33,424 nt of DNA from Nocardioides sp. REDSEA-S33_B3 (GTDB taxonomy: Bacteria; Actinomycetota; Actinomycetes; Propionibacteriales; Nocardioidaceae). The notes below the pieces were generated by a model, which ran no database searches, was not told the DNA's origin, and was given only the letters and a program-made list of their open reading frames with translations. This document shows, in pieces, positions 14,110-21,832 of this stretch; the first letter of the stretch is position 1; every line of letters begins with the position of its first letter. A program made the position numbers and the translations under genes. The stretch spans positions 1-33,424 of the forward strand of contig LUPK01000019.1 in the NCBI GenBank assembly GCA_001627335.1. The letters are read 5' to 3'.

Positions 14110-15651
14110 CAGCGCCCTGCGAAGCTCGACCGGGACCTCCTCGTCGCTCAACCCGTCGACCAGCTCGGCGAACCTGTCGGCCACGGTCCCGGTGAACGGC
14201 ACCACCTCGACCCTGCCGGCCTGGTCCAGCTCCTCAAGCGTGGTCCGGGCCTCGGAGATGATCGCCTCCGTCTCGGCCTTGACCGCCGCGACGTCGTCGT
14301 CCTCGAGCAGCCCCTTGACCGCGAGCCGCTTGGCATTGGCCCACTCCGCCTCGGCCTCCCTGATCCGGGCCTGGAGCCGGTCGCGCTTCTTCTCCGCGTC
14401 CGCGTCAGCGGCGACGCCGCGCGTCACCTGCACCTCGACGGTCTTCCCGCCGCGGATCGGTTGGGAAGCGATGCCCTTGATGATGTTGTCGGCCAGGATC
14501 GTGTTGACCTTCTCGCAGGGGCTGTATCCGGTGCGCGGGACCATGCCCGGCCGCTTGCCGGGGCAGTAGAACCGGATACGCACGGTCTTGTGGCTGCGAG
14601 GGTTGTCGATCCGCGTGTACATCCGGTGCCCGCACCGCCCGCAAAACACGATCCCGTCCAGCACGTTCTCCGGGGTGGCCTTCTGGTTCCTGTTCTTCTG
14701 GCCACGCGCCGCAAGCCGCCGCGCGTTGACCCGATCCCACAACTCCGGGTCGACGATCGCCCCCAATGGGGACTCGCGGGTCACCCGGCCAGGGTCATCT
14801 TCGCGCCGCTGTTCCAGATACGGCTTGCCGTTCTCATCCCGCAGCACCTGCTGGCGTCCCCAGGTCAGCTCGCCCTTGTAGAACGGGTTGTCCAGAATCC
14901 CGGCGATCGAGTTCGGCGGCCACGCATCCTTGCCCGTCTTGGTCGGCACACCCTCTCGCGTCAGCCGACGCGCGATCTCCTCCACCGACACGCCCTCATC
15001 GGCCCAGGTGAACATCTGGACCAGCCACGGGTACTCCTCGGGATGCAGTTCGGGCGCTCCCGAGCGGACCTTGCGGCCATTGACGAACGCCGGCATCCCG
15101 GATGGCAGCTCCACGCCCTCGATGACCAGCGGCTTCATCCGCACCCCATACGGCGGGCGCATCGCCACCGTCGCTCCGGCAACCACCTTGGCCCGCAGGT
15201 TTCTGCGCGTACGTCGCCGGACCTTCAACACCTCGCCCTTGGCGTTGACCGCGCGCACGTCCGCGTCGTACATCGCGTCCTCGTCGTGCGGGTCGATGAG
15301 TCCGCTGTCCTCGGTTACCAGCGTGATCCCGAGACGCTTGCACAACGACGTGATCTTCTGGCGCTGACCCACGCCGGCCGTGATGCGCTCCAGCTCGTTG
15401 ACCACCAGGAACCGCACGTCACGGCGAGCCTCCAGATAGTCGAACAACTCTTGAAGACCCGGCCGGTCGGTCAGTGTGCGGGAGACGCCCTCGTCCGTGA
15501 ACGTCTCCAGCAACGTGACCCCGTGATCGGCCGCGATTATCTCGTTGATCGCCCGCTGCTCAGCCGTCGAGCCCTGCTCCTCGGTCGAGTACCGCGTGTA
15601 ACCCACACCCAGCCGCAACGTAGTGCTTGCAGGAGTTCGGCGAGCGCTCAT
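14044..15651 (-). CDS. Large serine recombinase (integrase of the element)
   Basis: A 535-residue site-specific recombinase. The N-terminal resolvase domain has VGYTRYSTEEQGS with the nucleophile S22, then FTDEGVSRTLTDRPGLQEL and FLVVNELERITAG. The recombinase domain follows (RPPYGVRMKP, EEYPWLVQMFTWADEGVSVEEIARRLTREGVPTKTG, W-x-PNSIAGILDNPFYKGELTWG). A zinc ribbon (FCGRCGHRMYTR with later Cys in FYCPGK and SPCEK, from ~residue 334) and a long coiled coil (~residues 400-470) complete the usual layout. It should integrate at the ligase core through a 2-bp crossover inside the 21-bp identity. ATG 15651 is 35 bp from the right att core, the usual attP-adjacent arrangement. The last 22 codons overlap a degenerate gene copy on the other strand. 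Confidence 0.93.
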   Translation of the reverse strand: MSARRTPASTTLRLGVGYTRYSTEEQGSTAEQRAINEIIAADHGVTLLETFTDEGVSRTLTDRPGLQELFDYLEARRDVRFLVVNELERITAGVGQRQKITSLCKRLGITLVTEDSGLIDPHDEDAMYDADVRAVNAKGEVLKVRRRTRRNLRAKVVAGATVAMRPPYGVRMKPLVIEGVELPSGMPAFVNGRKVRSGAPELHPEEYPWLVQMFTWADEGVSVEEIARRLTREGVPTKTGKDAWPPNSIAGILDNPFYKGELTWGRQQVLRDENGKPYLEQRREDDPGRVTRESPLGAIVDPELWDRVNARRLAARGQKNRNQKATPENVLDGIVFCGRCGHRMYTRIDNPRSHKTVRIRFYCPGKRPGMVPRTGYSPCEKVNTILADNIIKGIASQPIRGGKTVEVQVTRGVAADADAEKKRDRLQARIREAEAEWANAKRLAVKGLLEDDDVAAVKAETEAIISEARTTLEELDQAGRVEVVPFTGTVADRFAELVDGLSDEEVPVELRRALLRDFGITRIYVDNPGVRVELL

Positions 15652-15682
15652 AGACTGAGCATACGGATTACGTACAGAAAAT

Positions 15683-15799
15683 TCAGAAGCCGTCCCACTT
15701 CGGCTCGAAGGAGAGCCCTCCGTGCTTGTCGGGGTCGGGGATCCCCTTGACGGACTTCGCGAGCATCGGTCGCACCGGCGGCATGACGGGCAGGTCCAC
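15683..15799 (-). pseudogene. ligC: Displaced native 5' end of the ligase gene (38-codon stub)
   Basis: From GTG 15799 the frame reads VDLPVMPPVRPMLAKSV, then KGIPDPDKHGGLSF, then EPKWDGF, and meets a TGA (15685-15683) directly after the att core. This is the ordinary actinobacterial ligase N-terminus cut at motif I; K34 falls at the same codon as in the rebuilt gene. It keeps its own promoter region but can only yield a 38-residue peptide. On precise excision it would rejoin the body at 6902. Confidence 0.92.
15686..15706. other. attR core (21 bp)
   Basis: Identical to 6902-6922. It lies between the recombinase start (15651) and the ligase stub. Each core begins exactly 113 bp from its respective ligase GTG (7015 and 15799). 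Confidence 0.93.
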
Positions 15800-15802
15800 G
15801 TC

Positions 15803-15818
15803 CGCGACACTAGTCGCG
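15803..15818. promoter_or_regulatory. Compact divergent promoter around an ACTAGT palindrome
   Basis: CGCGACACTAGTCGCG is nearly symmetric. On the minus strand TAGTGT lies seven bases before the ligase-stub GTG. On the plus strand GACACT lies six bases before GTG 15818. Both spacings suit leaderless transcripts, so the two start codons, 18 bases apart, seem to share one small promoter core. This is inferred from spacing only. Confidence 0.4.
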
Positions 15819-16483
15819 TGCGCCGACTCCTGACCCTCCTCGCCGTCCTCGGCCTCGCGGCGGCCGGCGTGGTCGTGGCGGTCGTGCTCGCCACAGACGG
15901 CGACGACGGCACGCCCACAAGCGACCCGGCGGCGTCGCAGACCCCGGTCGTGGTGCCCGAGGGTGCGGTCGAGGTGGTCGTGCTCGTCGACGAGTCCACC
16001 GACAGCAGCGACGCCGAGCGGGCGATCGGCCTGGTGACCGAGGGCGCCCGGATGTGGGAGGGCGGCCTGGCCGGTCTGGCGGGCGAGGACCCGGGGGAGG
16101 GCTCGGGACAGGACGAGTCGCAGGAGGGCGCCGCCGAGCTGGTCGTGCGCACCGAGCGCGTCGCCCCGGACGGGACGGCGCAGGTGGTCGGCGCGGAGAT
16201 CGTGGTCGTGGTGGCGAGCGATACCGCGAGGGCGGGTGGCGCGGTGCTCGACACCGGCTGCACGACGTACGACGACGTCTTCGCCTTCGGTGCCTGGCGC
16301 GAGCGGGAGGGGTTCGACAGCCACCACCGGCTCCCCGAGGGCACCTTCGACGCGACGTGTGACGGCGAGCCGGTCTGCCTCGCGGTCAACGCGACCTTCA
16401 CCGCCGGGGGAGTCGCCCCGATGGAGGCCTTCAGCCTGGTCGGCGACGAGCTCGGCCACTGCCTGGGACGCACCGGGGCATGA
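15818..16483 (+). CDS. Membrane-anchored, degenerate metzincin-like paralogue
   Basis: A 221-residue protein beginning VRRLLTLLAVLGLAAAGVVV, a signal anchor with Arg-Arg at the N-terminus, followed by an Asp/Thr-rich linker and an extracytoplasmic domain. The block FGAWREREGFDSHHRLPEGTF...CDGEPVCLAVNA aligns well with FRAWQKKKGFDQHGQEKGGTY...CGGVGGNVCFAVNG of the next gene. The zinc site is broken: where the neighbour has HEFGHCLTVGH, this protein has DELGHCLG. The first His is Asp (D210), and the chain ends seven residues after H214 without the third His. It is therefore a non-catalytic truncated copy, perhaps a binding or regulatory partner, or a decaying duplicate. GTG 15818 is chosen because the anchor starts there. 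Confidence 0.8.
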   Translation: MRRLLTLLAVLGLAAAGVVVAVVLATDGDDGTPTSDPAASQTPVVVPEGAVEVVVLVDESTDSSDAERAIGLVTEGARMWEGGLAGLAGEDPGEGSGQDESQEGAAELVVRTERVAPDGTAQVVGAEIVVVVASDTARAGGAVLDTGCTTYDDVFAFGAWREREGFDSHHRLPEGTFDATCDGEPVCLAVNATFTAGGVAPMEAFSLVGDELGHCLGRTGA

Positions 16484-16564
16484 CCCGGGAGTGACGGGGG
16501 CGACAGGCGCGAGGTTTGTCCAGCTGGCGGATAGCCTGTTGCGCGGTGGCTCGTTGAGGGGTGC

Positions 16565-18985
16565 GTGAACAGCAGACACCTCGTTCGTCCGACGATCCTC
16601 CTGGCGGCGGTGACCACCGCCCTCGTGGGGCTGGGGGCTCCGGCGACCTCCGCGCCCGCCGACGACTTCACCCGGTCCTACTTCGGTGACGGCACACTGC
16701 CGGCCGGGTGCATCGTCGACCGCGACCCGATCAACCCGGACAACGAGTGCTACCACATGAAGGTGGGGCTCAACGCCCTCGACGACCCCCAGATCGACGT
16801 GGCGATCCTGGCGCCGGTCAGCCCCGTGGTGGAGCGCGACCTCCGCGTCGCCGAGCAGGCCGTGCAGATGTGGGGCGAGGGCGTCGACTACCTCGCCGAT
16901 GAGATGGGCCTGGACTGGCTCGCCGACGGCGTGGACATGAACATCACGACCCACGAGCTCGCCGTCGACCCGGCCGGTCTGCTCACCGAACCGCTGGACC
17001 TGGTCGACCCGGAGATCGTGGTCGTCATGAGCAACCCCGCCGGCGGCATCGGCATCGGCATCGACCCGGTCTCCTTCGCCGGTGAGCTGGGCATCATCGA
17101 CGGGGAGGGCGCGCCATGCCTCGTCGAGGACGACCCGCTGGACTTCCGGGCGTGGCAGAAGAAGAAGGGGTTCGACCAGCACGGCCAGGAGAAGGGCGGC
17201 ACCTACGTCGCGGACTGCGGCGGCGTGGGCGGCAACGTCTGCTTCGCGGTCAACGGCGCCGTCGACCCGGTGCCGGGGGCCTCGGACTTTTTCCCGCTCT
17301 ACGAGCTGGTGGCCCACGAGTTCGGCCACTGCCTGACCGTCGGCCACGTGGGCGACGGCGCCGACGGGCCGTGGGGCCCGACGGCCACCAACGACATCAT
17401 GGCCTACAGCACCGACCCCCCTGGGATCGCCAAGTGCGTCTCGACCCTCGACGTGGAGGGCTTCGCGCTGCGGATGAGCAAGTACCTCGACGTGAACGGT
17501 GACGGCAAGGTCACCGCCAAGGACGAGCTAGTCCCCAACGACCTGGCCGGCGACGGCATCAGCTCCTTCCAGGTCCAGCACCCGCGGGACCACCACTACG
17601 CCTCGTCGACCGGCTCGGCGGCCGACTGCCCGCAGCCCGACCAGGGAGTCGTCCCCCTGTCCTACGGGAGCTTCACCCCGACCCCGGAGGCGACCAGCCG
17701 TCCGGTGCTGCGCGCCGGCAAGGTCTCGCTGGCCGGCGGCAAGGTCACGGTGAAGGGGAAGGCCGCCAACAAGCCGCTGGGCAAGGCACCCAAGAAGCGC
17801 TCGGCCTCGGCGGAGGACGCCACCGGTGACGGCGGCACCCCGATCACCGACCTGACGTCGATGAGCGTGCGCACGGACAAGAAGTTCGTCCGGGCGACGA
17901 TGAGCGTCGGGCAGGTCTCGCCCGCCGCGCTGCCCACCTCGGTCACGGCCTACAGCCTGCTGATCGACGGACGGCGCTTCGACTCCTTCATCGCCACCGG
18001 CGACACCTCCGGCACCCCCGTGGTCATGGACAACGGCACCGGCTACTACCTGCCCGAGGGCACCGCGACCTGGAACGACGACAACACCGTCGACTTCAAG
18101 ATCAGGCGCGACTACCTGGCCGACCAGCAGATCACCGCGCCCTACACCGTCAACGCGATCACCGGCTACCACCTGCGCAGCAACGACTGGGTCGCCACGG
18201 CCGACTCGGTCCCGGACGCCCTCGGCCTGCAGGTCGCGGCGCCGCGGATGGCCAAGCGCGACCAGCGCGACGCCAAGGTGGCCAAGAAGGTCACCACCCG
18301 CACCAGCACCCTCACCGACGGCGTCACCAAGCTGCCCGTCGAGAGCACCCTGGGCGTGGGCCTGGTCAGCACCGTGGACACCAAGGAGTACTTCACGCTC
18401 CCGGTGAAGGAGCAGGCCACCGTCGAGGTGACCCTGGAGTGGACCGGGACCGCGTTCTACGGCATGTCCGTGGACGGCGGCTCGAGCCAGTCCGTGCGCG
18501 AGGGCGACAACTCGCTGACCGTGACCGTGCCCTGGGCACGGCGACCGCTGTCCATCGTCGTCGACCCGCAGGAGGTCCTCGAGCCGAGCACCTTCACGCT
18601 CACCGCGAAGGCCACCTCGGTCGTCAAGGACACCGACAAGGACGGCGTCCCGGACGTCGCGGACGCCTGCCGCACCGCCAAGGGCCCGAGCACCGGCGCA
18701 GGCTGCCCGGACTCCGACGGCGACGGCCTCTTCGACCGCGACGACCGGTGCCCGACCAAGGCCTCGGTCAGTGCGAACGGCTGCCCGACCAAGGCCGACG
18801 AGCGCGTCGAGATGTACGTCGACGGACGCAAGGTGGCCTCGCGCACCGTGGTGACCAAGCACGGCTCGGCCGGGTTCACGCTCGCCGCACGGGCAGGCTC
18901 CCTCGGTCGCGGCCAGCACGTCGTGGAGATCCGCTGGATCCGCGACGGCAAGGTCGTCTCCCGCACCAAGCGGACAGTCGGCTGA
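16565..18985 (+). CDS. Secreted metzincin-type zinc metalloprotease with thrombospondin type-3 repeats
   Basis: An 806-residue exported protein starting at GTG 16565 after GAGGGG. The signal peptide spans about residues 1-30 (cleavage near TSA-PA). The catalytic zinc site is VAHEFGHCLTVGH with H251, E252, H255 and H261. The metzincin spacing HExxHx5H is kept, but the usual Gly before the last His pair is Thr. A Met-turn follows (NDIMAYS, M279). Next comes DVNGDGKVTAKDEL, an EF-hand/dockerin-like calcium loop. The middle is beta-rich with repeated TDxTSMSVRTDKKF-type strands. Near residues 689-735, DTDKDGVPDVADAC and DSDGDGLFDRDDRC are calcium-binding TSP3 repeats, and an Ig-like C-terminal domain ends the chain. 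It probably degrades or binds extracellular protein; the substrate is unknown. Confidence 0.85.
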   Translation: MNSRHLVRPTILLAAVTTALVGLGAPATSAPADDFTRSYFGDGTLPAGCIVDRDPINPDNECYHMKVGLNALDDPQIDVAILAPVSPVVERDLRVAEQAVQMWGEGVDYLADEMGLDWLADGVDMNITTHELAVDPAGLLTEPLDLVDPEIVVVMSNPAGGIGIGIDPVSFAGELGIIDGEGAPCLVEDDPLDFRAWQKKKGFDQHGQEKGGTYVADCGGVGGNVCFAVNGAVDPVPGASDFFPLYELVAHEFGHCLTVGHVGDGADGPWGPTATNDIMAYSTDPPGIAKCVSTLDVEGFALRMSKYLDVNGDGKVTAKDELVPNDLAGDGISSFQVQHPRDHHYASSTGSAADCPQPDQGVVPLSYGSFTPTPEATSRPVLRAGKVSLAGGKVTVKGKAANKPLGKAPKKRSASAEDATGDGGTPITDLTSMSVRTDKKFVRATMSVGQVSPAALPTSVTAYSLLIDGRRFDSFIATGDTSGTPVVMDNGTGYYLPEGTATWNDDNTVDFKIRRDYLADQQITAPYTVNAITGYHLRSNDWVATADSVPDALGLQVAAPRMAKRDQRDAKVAKKVTTRTSTLTDGVTKLPVESTLGVGLVSTVDTKEYFTLPVKEQATVEVTLEWTGTAFYGMSVDGGSSQSVREGDNSLTVTVPWARRPLSIVVDPQEVLEPSTFTLTAKATSVVKDTDKDGVPDVADACRTAKGPSTGAGCPDSDGDGLFDRDDRCPTKASVSANGCPTKADERVEMYVDGRKVASRTVVTKHGSAGFTLAARAGSLGRGQHVVEIRWIRDGKVVSRTKRTVG

Positions 18986-19055
18986 GCCACAGCGAGCGGG
19001 ACCGGGTCAACCCCGGATGACCGGGCACGGGACGCGACCGCATAGGTTGCGTCCC

Positions 19056-20039
19056 GTGCTCCGTCGTACCCGTCCCGCCCTCGCCCTCGTGGCGCTCCTC
19101 CTGCCCGCCCTCGTGGCGTGCGGCTCCGACTCCGACGGCGAGCCGGACTCCGGCTCCGACGGCGGCGTCACCGTCGAGGGCCTCGACGGCCTGACCTTCT
19201 CCGGCAAGGTCGGCGAGTCCCTGAGCGTGGAGTGGGCCGACGACGCCGAGCTCGAGAAGCCCGAGGAGTCCGAGGTCAGCACCGCGGTCGAGGGCGACGG
19301 CGAGGAGATCGAGGACGACGACGTCGTCATGGCCTACCTCTACGTCGCCAACGGCAGCACCCAGGACGAGGTCTACAGCGACTACACCAACGGTGCCGCG
19401 CAGACGCTGCCCAACGACGAGCGGGTCGGCGAGCTGCTGGTCGAGGTCATGGACGGCGCCACCTACGGCTCCCGCGTCGTGGCCCTCACCTCCGCCGACG
19501 GTCTCTTCGACGGCGACACCGCCGACAACCCGCTCGGTCTCGGCGACGACGACCCGGTGCTCCTGGTGGCCGACCTGGTCGAGGAGCAGCAGGTCTCGCC
19601 GACGCCGACCTCGGAGGAGGCCGAGGACACCACCGCCGACTCCCAGCCCTCGCTGGTCGTCGAGGGCGGCGACCCGGTCGCCCTGGACTTCGACGGCATC
19701 GACGAGCCCGCGCTCGACACCCCCGTGCAGCGCCTGGTCATCGAGGAGGGCGACGGCCGGAAGGTCAAGACCTCCGACACCGTCACCGTCGACTACCTCG
19801 GCTCGACGTACGACGCCGACGCTCCCTTCGACGGCAGCTACTCCCGCGGCGAGCCCCTGGTCTCCCCGCTGTCCGGCCTGATCCCGGGCTGGGCGATCGG
19901 CCTGGAGGGCGTCCCGGTCGGCAGCCGAGTGTTGCTGCAGATCCCGCCGGCCTTCGGCTACGGCTCGCAGGGCAGCGGCGAGTCCATCCCGCCGAACTCC
20001 ACCCTGTGGTTCCTCATCGACGTCATCGCCGCGGAATAG
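19056..20039 (+). CDS. Lipoprotein FKBP-type peptidyl-prolyl isomerase
   Basis: A 327-residue exported lipoprotein. The start VLRRTRPALALVALLLPALVACGS has a lipobox ending in LVAC, so the mature protein would be tethered to the outer face of the membrane. An acidic linker leads to a first divergent FKBP-like region (residues ~50-180). The C-terminal ~110 residues are the clear FKBP domain: VKTSDTVTVDYLGSTYD...FDGSYSRGEPL, LIPGWAIGLEGVPVGSRVLLQIPPAFGYGSQG and PPNSTLWFLIDVI. It catalyses proline cis-trans isomerisation and helps secreted proteins fold. GTG 19056 is chosen because TAGGTT lies seven bases upstream (leaderless style) and because the lipobox is then at a normal distance; ATG 19017 is possible. 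The protease gene ends 70 bp before. Confidence 0.88.
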   Translation: MLRRTRPALALVALLLPALVACGSDSDGEPDSGSDGGVTVEGLDGLTFSGKVGESLSVEWADDAELEKPEESEVSTAVEGDGEEIEDDDVVMAYLYVANGSTQDEVYSDYTNGAAQTLPNDERVGELLVEVMDGATYGSRVVALTSADGLFDGDTADNPLGLGDDDPVLLVADLVEEQQVSPTPTSEEAEDTTADSQPSLVVEGGDPVALDFDGIDEPALDTPVQRLVIEEGDGRKVKTSDTVTVDYLGSTYDADAPFDGSYSRGEPLVSPLSGLIPGWAIGLEGVPVGSRVLLQIPPAFGYGSQGSGESIPPNSTLWFLIDVIAAE

Positions 20040-20051
20040 CCCTGGTAGGCC

Positions 20052-20109
20052 CCGTGTGACGTCATACGGAGAGGACGTCCCCTCGGGCGGTTCGTATGAC
20101 GTCCCACGG
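20052..20109. terminator. Long stem-loop (16 of 17 bp paired) between the FKBP gene and tRNA-Gln
   Basis: Bases 20052-20068 pair with 20093-20109 with one mismatch, including perfect GACGTCATACG/CGTATGACGTC arms. The 24-nt loop itself contains the palindrome GGACGTCC, so GACGTC occurs three times. Starting 13 bp after the FKBP stop, it most likely ends that transcript. It could also be an operator in front of the tRNA. Confidence 0.6.
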
Positions 20110-20151
20110 TGGCTCTAGGGTTGGCCCCGTCCGCTGCTCGTCGGCGGACGT

Positions 20152-20233
20152 TCCCCGGTTGGTCTGCCGGCAGGGCCCGCCTGACTTTGAATCAGGACTA
20201 GCGACGTAGGTTCGACTCCTACCCGGGGAGCCA
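20152..20233 (+). tRNA. tRNA-Gln (anticodon TTG)
   Basis: The acceptor arms TCCCCGG (20152-20158) and CCGGGGA (20223-20229) pair perfectly, followed by discriminator G and an encoded CCA (20231-20233). The anticodon stem CCTGA/TCAGG encloses CTTTGAA, giving anticodon TTG. The T arm GTAGG-TTCGACT-CCTAC is canonical. The D arm GGTC/GGCC holds the conserved GG. The variable region (ACTAGCGAC, 9 nt) and the two-base link before the anticodon stem are longer than usual for tRNA-Gln. A selenocysteine tRNA is excluded by the anticodon. Confidence 0.82.
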
Positions 20234-20244
20234 CGTGTGCCAGC

Positions 20245-20946
20245 ATGCCTCGCATGACTCGGGTCCGGCTGCTGCCTGCGGTGGCAGCGTTGTTGCTCCT
20301 CCTGACCGGCTGCACCGATTCGGGGTCCGGTGAGCCGGAGGCGACGAGGTCGCCGACCGGTGCGGAGTCCAAGGTGGACCGGCCGCGGCCGGCCGTGGCG
20401 CTGGTGCCTTTCCGCTACGGTGACCGCAAGGTGTGGGGCCGGGGCACCAGGCTCTCGGGTTGCGGCTCGATCGGTTCTGCGCCCGTCGCGTACGTGACGC
20501 CGGTCCTCGTCCAGGTGCGGCTGCGGGTGACAGAGCGGGTGCGCCTGCTGCCGGCGACGTACGCCGAGCGCAGCAACGCCATCGACTCCGTGACCCAGTA
20601 CCTCGGGCCGGACCCGGGGCGTGCGGCCCCGCACATGGCGGTCTCCCAGGGAATCGGGCCCACGTCCGACCGGTTGGTCTACGACACCCGCCTGATCGGC
20701 GATGCCCGCAACAGCCCGGCCGGACTCGCCGGCGCCCAGCGGTCCTGGGAGCAGCGGGTGCCGCTGGACCGGCCACGGGTGGTCGCACCCGGCGACCACT
20801 ACCTCTTCGTCGAGGTGGACCCCGCGACGGGCGGGATGGACCTGCACGAGCTGACGGCACGGTGGACCTCGGTGGGCGGCCGTGAGCGCGACGTGGAGAA
20901 GAAGCTCATCGGCGGTTTCAGCCTGCGCGTGCGCTGCGGTGGATGA
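20245..20946 (+). CDS. Putative lipoprotein, 233 aa, unknown function
   Basis: It starts 12 bp after the tRNA. The N-terminus MTRVRLLPAVAALLLLLTGCTDSGSG is a lipoprotein signal with lipobox LTGC. ATG 20245 and ATG 20254 are both possible, the latter giving a more usual signal length. The mature part is beta-rich and contains two further cysteines, one near residue 73 (LSGCGS) and one in the last residues (VRCGG), which could form a disulfide. It resembles the many small Nocardioides-type lipoproteins without assigned function. Read-through from the tRNA promoter is plausible because no other promoter is evident in the short gap. Confidence 0.75.
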   Translation: MPRMTRVRLLPAVAALLLLLTGCTDSGSGEPEATRSPTGAESKVDRPRPAVALVPFRYGDRKVWGRGTRLSGCGSIGSAPVAYVTPVLVQVRLRVTERVRLLPATYAERSNAIDSVTQYLGPDPGRAAPHMAVSQGIGPTSDRLVYDTRLIGDARNSPAGLAGAQRSWEQRVPLDRPRVVAPGDHYLFVEVDPATGGMDLHELTARWTSVGGRERDVEKKLIGGFSLRVRCGG

Positions 20947-20990
20947 CCCGGTCACCGTGGTGACGGCGTGAGGCCGGCCGTCCCGGAGAG

Positions 20991-21758
20991 TCAGTCCTTC
21001 CGCTTGGCGGCCTTCCTCTCCGCGCGCAGCCGCCGCTCCTCCTTGTACGCCGCCGCGGCCTCCTCGATGGTGGGCGCCGAGCCGCCGTACTGCTTCGGCA
21101 GCCACCAGGCGCCCGCCGGTCGCTCGGACTCCGGCGCGGCGAGGATGCAGCGCTCGAGCATCTGCTCCATCCGGGCCTTGAGGTCGGCGGTCTCGGCGGT
21201 CGGGTCCTCGCCGGTGGGGTGCATCGGCTCGCCGACCTCGATGTCGATCCGGTGGTGGCGCGAGAGGTCGAGCTTGCGGCCCTTGGCCAGGATGCGCTGG
21301 GTGCCCCAGACGACGATCGGGATCAGCGGGACGTCGGCGTCGGCGGCGATCCGCACCGCCCCGGACTTGAGGTCCTTGATGAGGAAGCTCTGGGAGATCG
21401 TGGCCTCGGGGAAGATCCCGACCAGCTCTCCCTTGCGCAGGGCGTCGACCGCGGTGCGCATCGACGCGGCGCCGGCCTCGCGGTCGACCTCGAGGTGCCC
21501 GAAGGAGCGCATGAACGGCCCGCCGACCGGATTGGCGAAGATCTCCTTCTTCGCCATGAAGCGTGTGTAGCGGCCCCGCTGGGCGCCGGGGTAGCCGCCC
21601 ATCAGGTAGTCGACGTACGACACGTGGTTGACCGCGACCAGTGCCCCGCCGGAGGTCGGGATGTGCTCGGTGCCGCTCATGTGGATGTCCATGGCGGAGA
21701 GCCGGAACCAGGTCTTGGCCGCGGCGACGATGACGGGGTAGGTGAGGTCCACGGGCAC
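20991..21758 (-). CDS. PlsC-type 1-acyl-glycerol-phosphate acyltransferase
   Basis: A 255-residue acyltransferase of the lysophosphatidate/PlsC family, which adds the second acyl chain in phospholipid synthesis or modifies glycolipids. The catalytic block is NHVSYVD (NHx4D with an extra-short form, residues ~44-50), followed by FMAKKEIFANPVGGPFMRSFGHLEVDR and the substrate motif FPEATIS, an FPEG variant in which Gly is Ala. A Lys/Arg/Glu-rich tail (EEAAAAYKEERRLRAERKAAKRK) ends the protein. The start is GTG 21758. It is the last gene of a minus-strand pair with the thioesterase 75 bp upstream, which suggests a common role in acyl metabolism, although separate promoters are possible. Confidence 0.88.
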   Translation of the reverse strand: MPVDLTYPVIVAAAKTWFRLSAMDIHMSGTEHIPTSGGALVAVNHVSYVDYLMGGYPGAQRGRYTRFMAKKEIFANPVGGPFMRSFGHLEVDREAGAASMRTAVDALRKGELVGIFPEATISQSFLIKDLKSGAVRIAADADVPLIPIVVWGTQRILAKGRKLDLSRHHRIDIEVGEPMHPTGEDPTAETADLKARMEQMLERCILAAPESERPAGAWWLPKQYGGSAPTIEEAAAAYKEERRLRAERKAAKRKD

Positions 21759-21832
21759 ACCCCACCACCTCGGGGGCGGGGTGTGCCAGCGGGGCGTGCG
21801 ACCGGCGGACGTCGGGCGACGCCCAGGCTCGC

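Larger units (their letters stand above)
6902..15706. mobile_element. Integrative mobilizable element in the ligase gene, serine-recombinase type
   Basis: The boundaries are two identical 21-bp sequences (6902-6922 and 15686-15706); identity breaks on both sides. The recombinase gene starts 35 bp inside the right core. The interior carries a relaxase, an HTH/excisionase-like gene, cargo and non-coding structured DNA, but no type IV secretion or coupling genes. The element would therefore be mobilizable rather than self-conjugative. Length is 8,784 bp counted with one core. The left 1.7 kb is visibly less G+C-rich than the chromosome. Outside the cores the chromosome continues as the two halves of one gene, which proves the insertion. 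Confidence 0.93.

Noticed and set aside
14461..15750. Plus-strand frame of over 400 codons opposite the recombinase
   Set aside because: It is antisense to conserved recombinase motifs and has the Val/Arg/His/Leu-rich composition of a shadow frame.
20152..20233. Selenocysteine tRNA
   Set aside because: The enlarged variable region suggested it, but the anticodon is TTG, the acceptor stem is 7 bp and the D stem is short. tRNA-Gln fits better.
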